From J027 sp965215855 (lineage in GTDB: Bacteria; Chloroflexota; Anaerolineae; Aggregatilineales; J027), in NCBI GenBank assembly GCA_965215855.1, contig CBDCER010000003.1:1178001-1242000 (forward strand): a stretch of DNA of 64,000 bases. The letters are read 5' to 3'. Positions 62,601 through 64,000 of the stretch are shown piece by piece (within the stretch, counting starts at the first letter, position 1; each line of letters begins with the position of its first letter). The notes beneath the pieces were generated by a model. That model ran no database searches and was not told where the DNA came from. It saw only the letters and a list, made by a program, of their open reading frames with translations. The position numbers were made by a program, and so were the translations under genes.

Positions 62601-62618
62601 CAATAACTCAAAGCTCAT
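53667..62618 (-). CDS. Giant sensor histidine kinase with about 13 GAF and 3 PAS domains
   Basis: The product has 2983 residues, several times the normal kinase length. The order is one N-terminal membrane helix, a PAS domain (GIIVAEGRGRLIYLNNRARE), eight GAF domains, a second PAS (GIVVLDDQVNIRLINA), five GAF domains, a third PAS (GVMYANEKGIIRVFNNTAER), then HisKA (ATVSHELRTPMTS, His near 2750) and HATPase (NLADNAFNYTPEGG, DTGIGIP, GTGLGLAIVKELI). Most GAF units end with a helix like QAAIAIENARLY that links to the next. All kinase motifs are intact. The ATG at 62618 has GAGGG nine bases upstream. Cys residues typical of bilin binding are not obvious. Ligands are unknown. Confidence 0.93.
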   Translation of the reverse strand: MSFELLLVGVGVAFLLWLWAFTRQLLNSPSRTRSTDTARIVPVNLLNNNDGIIVAEGRGRLIYLNNRAREWFDLNGVEPNLTVLASRIQPADLFHDLFAEEGRAMLRLGLKRIEAVSHTIPTTEGRRMVIALHEVESQVEEDQLDTSSALLIIQEISQAITSNLDLAETMNTVLNSIGRIITYDAGEITLWDQTINGLRPVGQVGDHQFINPVRSHDGNGSGGNGAYEYSEGYSGWIARYRQPLLLGDVSVRSDVRPKRENFPYQSYIGLPLIVNERFIGTLELASNARYAFDHEDLAMLESVAGQAAIAIENAHLAEDQANRLLQLSGLQSIAQTMSDQTDPRDLYRVLHERIAALTNVEVCGLLLYDPETQTLVSQLPFYGALDSVISLYRIPVADGSAAQKLWQEAPWWYSNDVLNDEMVGALNMRGLAKAIGIQTAALVPMSLGNTRIGMVQVANKRNGGSFNEDDLRLLSIFAAQATIVVENANLYERERRYIAELANLQQMTEAARNTDSTTHLFSEVTQRIAQLMQVEMCGVLFYDWDPDATGNQLGALVAQKPFYGIDEESIHFYQIPIVKDSIFETLHNRGQEYWLSNDLGREPWAGALSYAQLASMVGMKNVLIAPLVIGEEQIGLLQVANKLNGRDFTREDGRVLSISAGQASVLIENARLYRDVNRLGKETSGLRVIAETVASRLTLDEILQDTLKDIAELLDSDVSAIALLEPKTGDLIYRPDAFYGVEMDQAIKMDIYGGGFADSPVMSRRPFQSDDVKIDKTILPAYRRMTDKLDLTNILIVPMVISQRSLGELSVANKRDGVYDDGDEQLLMAIAAQIAAAVERTRLYTSSDADLRARIDEQDALDRISRELNQTLLLDRIMEVIRGEALRTTHADDVSVIIFAPRTDWADQQKPEIETRLVGQKLFPDEHGATKHRLTPIEQRMLEVNETILVEDYLGSDLEAIPAETREAIAQPIRFGEEIVGIIHLFTQRPHTFNQDTVTFIDRLGQQASLAVSNARRYQDQLRANERLRRRAHQIQQIFTLSQMLREGASLPELMQEVAHAISETAGFKIVGINTLDKQSQAFRMIAQAGLPLHVFEEVSQNVRTTQEVNALLQDRWKVSNSYFFPAEEQDEWRTEGLQLLDTGRFNAEILHSITEGPRQWNADDLLVVPILNTVGDIIGTVSVDDPYDHRRPSIETIELLEVFASQAAFIIENFRLVENVQQEAEAARRERDRLAQLHLVSSEIQRAVDMSSRLQAVADGIVAAGWQRIQITLRDEQLEPTLMISSGYTDEESARLHTKLLPGKIWQDRFGDLAFHELKLGSAYYLRYNTPWVQKNIFRGEPADPRSVPDDQWHPQDVLYLSLMGHDQKRIIGLIRMEDPLDNQRPTEDSLQPIELFALQASAAIENTRLYNETVRQAETEQRLNELMEAMASTLDQTEIIRALATGLQPFVVFTRMHLALPMESKPGLLEMTRVELTPDGKAHIFPDNPVPKENSALGEIFDVGISRTFDLTTAGTASANDLSTWSAEGERAVLLVPMIAGGETIGVLRLGSALDQSFSFTESQSLTLIERMANLSAVSIQNSRFFSSLGESQSFNEAVVESIQQGIVVLDDQVNIRLINAYMIGHYDWDPAATGRPLFVYRPEFRDFLEHSVKQALSTGKEQHQFDIQDMDDAGNLIIRNFYTYPLRQGDRVTGVVLLVEDITQRALLEADLSNRAEQLAALTEVSSKITETLQPDQVVSVVLDALDAVIPYDGVALWLLDPAEARTLQIIAARGFNDPGTASAEELINLHVEIEDSVLFREMAHLHTSVNVPDTGADERFPYGEGRVYRNFLAAPLISKGDIVGVLQLEKKQIGFYRQHHEQLVLAFANQAAVALSNANLFAETQDRAEQLNRQAERLTLLNRVSVALSHSLDIENIYEVTLRETVEALGIEEAAAIQITPEDGMCRVVIEHPRGDEEPTLAFTLSSSPVMQRLRDSLLPLSIDNVSSHPLAENLYQIIRNPEVKSTLFVPMVMSGSVIGAMHFDMIEEHYRFTREQIGLAQTLASQAAIAVQNASLYEQSVQRTYQLETLFEAGQVTAGALDIEDVMRRVATQMLIALHADATEVMRWEQVENCLIVEETKSSVFDQEREAESKDKVYDLSVFRLREVVLHEQRVIPLRIEDDDLDEFERQHMEANGIANRLLVPLVVNEVSIGLAQIDLRDKARFFESNQIRLISTLANQAAIAIENARLQSETRTQIEELYLINDLSKALSSTVDLNELLDQVRMQLPTLTDAEYFYVALYDNEQNLFTFPLAMSQDGEDIELEAYQPGPPDEFGYILEHQTPLLLAGTGLEGVRTNIGITQPLFPDARCFLGVPMIAGDQFIGVLALRDDYDPRKFGYSDQRILTTVSAQMAVAIQNANLFHQIRNFAEDLEDRVQDRTIALEQERQRLSTLYDIASEIAAATLDLDRVLNRTLDAVSEAIGATSAIVLAIDDISDNLYMIAQRGLDVEDEGERLQLRQNEGLAGWIIQNRQGVCINTVQNDPRWITITDRDRQPASAVATLLESGDDIRGVIMFYNEQPGVFNEDHLRMVTAVASQLANSMNNAELYSLIRDQAGRLGAILRQEQVESIKNTAILNSIADGVMYANEKGIIRVFNNTAERILGLSNDQVLNRHIRELTGIYGGRASGWMDAIETWMADPTQHQSGDFIEEMLSLDDGRFISVRLSPVNMGDQFLGTVSVFRDITREVEVDQLKSEFVATVSHELRTPMTSIKGYADLLLLGAAGQMTEAQNRFLQTIKQNADRLSILVNDLLEVSRIDQGRVPLRFTSVAVSEIIQTVTAHLSGRIKDMNKPMTVTIEAETDKLPAIRADFDKIIQVMQNLADNAFNYTPEGGTITFGAQHQPESDVVVLSISDTGIGIPQEVQHRVFERFFRGDEHSEVVMDTPGTGLGLAIVKELINMHGGDIQFNSVLGKGTTFYIKLPVAKKEELQTEDE

Positions 62619-62670
62619 AAGCACTACCCTCGTGGGCGCAACCAATACGCGCCCCTATCTTGGCCTCAGA

Positions 62671-63585
62671 CTACCAGGAGGTCTCTATTGGCTCAATGTT
62701 GCCATTGCCACCATCTTCGCGTCGCCGGTCTTCAGCCGCTAACTCGGTAATTTCACGAATGTCGGCGAATTGGTGTGTCGCATTGGAAACTGATCCCACT
62801 GATAGTTTCATCAATGGCACTTCACGATCTTCACGCAGCATGTGGCCGCGCTCTCGGTCAATAAATGAATAGTGTTGCTGAACATCCTCATTGAAACGAG
62901 CAACCAGTTTCTCTTCAAAAAGCGCCGCCCGATCTGAATAGGTGATAACCACGAAGTTGTTGCTGCCGGGATGCCCCAAAAAGTCATTTGGAGTTCCGTG
63001 TTCATCCACAACTTCGCCCATAATCAAAGCTGTGAACCGTTGGACCTCGGTTCCTGCGACGAAGCCATATACTTCCTTGAAGTCATCAAAATGTTCGATC
63101 TTGGCGTCAAGGTATGTCCAGGTATCATCGGAGCGCATTAACTCGCGCAACCGCTCCTCGATGATGGCGCTGCTAGGCAGGCCGCTATTCGGATCAGTAT
63201 AGTTCTCACGTTCGGCGCGTTCTATATGATTTTTGACCCGCAATTTCAGTTCTTCAATGTCGAATGGCTTGGTGATGTAGTCATCTGCTCCCAGCTCTAA
63301 CCCGGCAATTTTATCCGACCGTTCATCTTTCTGCGTAAGGAAGATGATTGGGATATGACTGGTACGGGTCGTCTGGCGCAGTTCGCGGCACACATCATAC
63401 CCATTCATATCTGGTAGCATAATATCTAGTACGATGAGTTGCGGGATCTGCTTACGCGTCATCGCCAGCGCGTCACCGCCTCGTGGAGCAACCTGAACTT
63501 CATATCCCTGCCCACTAAAATAGATGCGGAGCATGTTAGAAATATCGAAATCATCCTCGACAACAAGAATGCGGCCTTTACCCAT
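62671..63585 (-). CDS. Receiver domain fused to a degenerate GGDEF domain
   Basis: The N-terminal receiver has VVEDDFDISNMLRIYF, the Asp in LIVLDIMLPDMNGYD and the Lys in YITKPFDIEE. After a linker comes a GGDEF-like fold (about 150-290; DPNSGLPSSAIIEERLRELM is the usual first block), but the signature loop reads GHPGSNNFVVI instead of GG[D/E]EF, so no cyclase activity is expected; it might bind GTP or mediate dimerisation. The start is uncertain: the ATG at 63621 abuts AAGGAGG with no spacing, while 63585 starts at the receiver proper. It is the first gene of the operon with the giant kinase. Confidence 0.87.
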   Translation of the reverse strand: MGKGRILVVEDDFDISNMLRIYFSGQGYEVQVAPRGGDALAMTRKQIPQLIVLDIMLPDMNGYDVCRELRQTTRTSHIPIIFLTQKDERSDKIAGLELGADDYITKPFDIEELKLRVKNHIERAERENYTDPNSGLPSSAIIEERLRELMRSDDTWTYLDAKIEHFDDFKEVYGFVAGTEVQRFTALIMGEVVDEHGTPNDFLGHPGSNNFVVITYSDRAALFEEKLVARFNEDVQQHYSFIDRERGHMLREDREVPLMKLSVGSVSNATHQFADIREITELAAEDRRREDGGNGNIEPIETSW

Positions 63586-63812
63586 TGATAGATAGGCGCC
63601 TCGTTCAACGAGCTGCGCCATCCTCCTTTCCTTCGTTTGGCTTGCTGTTTTTCATTAAATTACAGTCCATCAAGAATTAATTAGGGAGATTTTTGTTGGT
63701 TCTCCTTAGTTAACCATGTGCAGGCAAATAACGGCAACTGAACGCGGCAGCAAGTCCAGAGTTGGAGGATAGCTCTGGAAAATGCTATTCTACCTCTACC
63801 CATAACAGTGTC

Positions 63813-63818
63813 ATTATA
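63813..63818 (-). promoter_or_regulatory. Possible -10 box (TATAAT) of the giant kinase operon
   Basis: TATAAT on the minus strand, with a weak -35 candidate (TTATCG) 18 bases upstream, lies about 190-230 bases before the first gene. This would give a long leader. Confidence 0.5.
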
Positions 63819-63930
63819 GCATAGACTAAATGTGTACGATAAAACCTGAAACCATGTTTAGTTGCAATTTTACCCTGATCTTTCAACCTTCTTCCAACTT
63901 GTCTTAACTAGGAAAGAAGATCCGAGACCT

Positions 63931-63958
63931 GTAATTCCCCGCTCTGAAAGCGGATTAC
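63931..63958 (+). other. Bulged hairpin in a probable leader of a gene beyond the window
   Basis: GTAAT, bulge TCC, CCGCT, loop CTGAA, AGCGG and ATTAC form a two-part stem. It lies upstream of a purine-rich CGGAGGAG at the right edge, so it may belong to the 5' leader of a plus-strand gene. No known riboswitch family could be recognised. Confidence 0.3.
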
Positions 63959-64000
63959 TGAGTATACAGATAGTTCTGTTGTCAGACCCGGAGGAGCCAG

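Larger units (their letters stand above)
63622..64000. other. Gene-free region at the right edge
   Basis: No coding frame with supporting signals lies here. It holds the leader of the kinase operon on the minus strand, including a small stem (CCAGAG/CTCTGG) around 63754-63776, the -10 box described separately, and, on the right, a bulged hairpin at 63931-63958. The last bases (CCCGGAGGAGCCAG) resemble a ribosome site for a plus-strand gene beyond the edge. Confidence 0.5.

Noticed and set aside
1..64000. Search for insertion sequences, integrases, toxin-antitoxin pairs, restriction systems and phage genes
   Set aside because: No transposase, recombinase, nuclease-defence or capsid-type motifs and no terminal repeats were seen in the window.

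Overview
The window looks like chromosomal DNA of a Chloroflexota bacterium, most likely class Anaerolineae. The grounds are roughly balanced base composition, many lipoproteins with Thr/Pro-rich stalks and SH3-like repeats, a Tad pilus operon with no outer-membrane secretin, a multi-GAF sensor kinase of almost 3000 residues, a bacterial small SRP RNA, and a YabE-like/RsmA pair as in monoderm bacteria. Taxonomy is inferred from gene content; there is no rRNA. No insertion sequences, prophage, CRISPR arrays or tRNAs were found.

Layout. 1-4383 (+): the tail of a DppC-type permease, a large SH3-repeat lipoprotein and a DppB-type permease, closed by a strong terminator. 4466-5551 (-): a PHP-fold phosphoesterase. 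5630-6012: a non-coding block with 16 DnaA-box-like 9-mers in mixed orientation, tandem 11-bp units, and a boxes / G-run / TAG-triplet / AT-rich unit matching the bacterial basal origin unwinding layout; this is a strong oriC candidate. 6067-9465 (+): a lipoprotein and a PBP1C-like murein synthase. 9510-10834 (-): hpf and comF. 10909-16996 (-): a Tad/Flp pilus assembly operon (cpaB, cpaE, cpaF, tadB, tadC), then at 17149-19032 a DegS/DegU-like two-component system. 19144-21991 (+): a PhnD-like binding lipoprotein and two family-2 glycosyltransferases. 23365-26067 (+): a three-gene envelope acylation module made of a 39-residue DltX-like microprotein, an MBOAT acyltransferase and a membrane-anchored SGNH/DltD-like transferase.

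26092-45516 is mostly envelope and housekeeping: large polytopic glycosyltransferases, a SAM hydrolase (DUF62), MurA with Asp in place of the fosfomycin-target Cys, a GT4 glycosyltransferase, a BNR-repeat protein paired with a MoaD/ThiS-like protein, RNase Z, a CopD-like protein, and three paralogous secreted glycosidase-like proteins with different N-terminal anchors. 45693-50175 (+) holds rimO, a secreted cyclophilin, a methyltransferase and a lipoprotein. 50168-52207 (-) holds rsmA, a YabE-like G5 protein and the SRP RNA gene with a near-consensus sigma70 promoter. 52246-63585 (-) is a signalling operon: a receiver with a degenerate GGDEF domain, a 2983-residue kinase with about 13 GAF and 3 PAS domains, a stand-alone receiver, and an alpha/beta hydrolase-fold protein without its catalytic serine.

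The themes are envelope construction (murein synthesis, glycosyl transfer, polymer acylation, secreted glycosidases), surface pili and phosphorelay signalling. The observations I rate highest are the putative oriC with a DnaA-trio element, the Dlt-like acyl-shuttle module without local dltA/dltC, and the circularly permuted-looking domain inserted in an SH3 repeat of the first lipoprotein.
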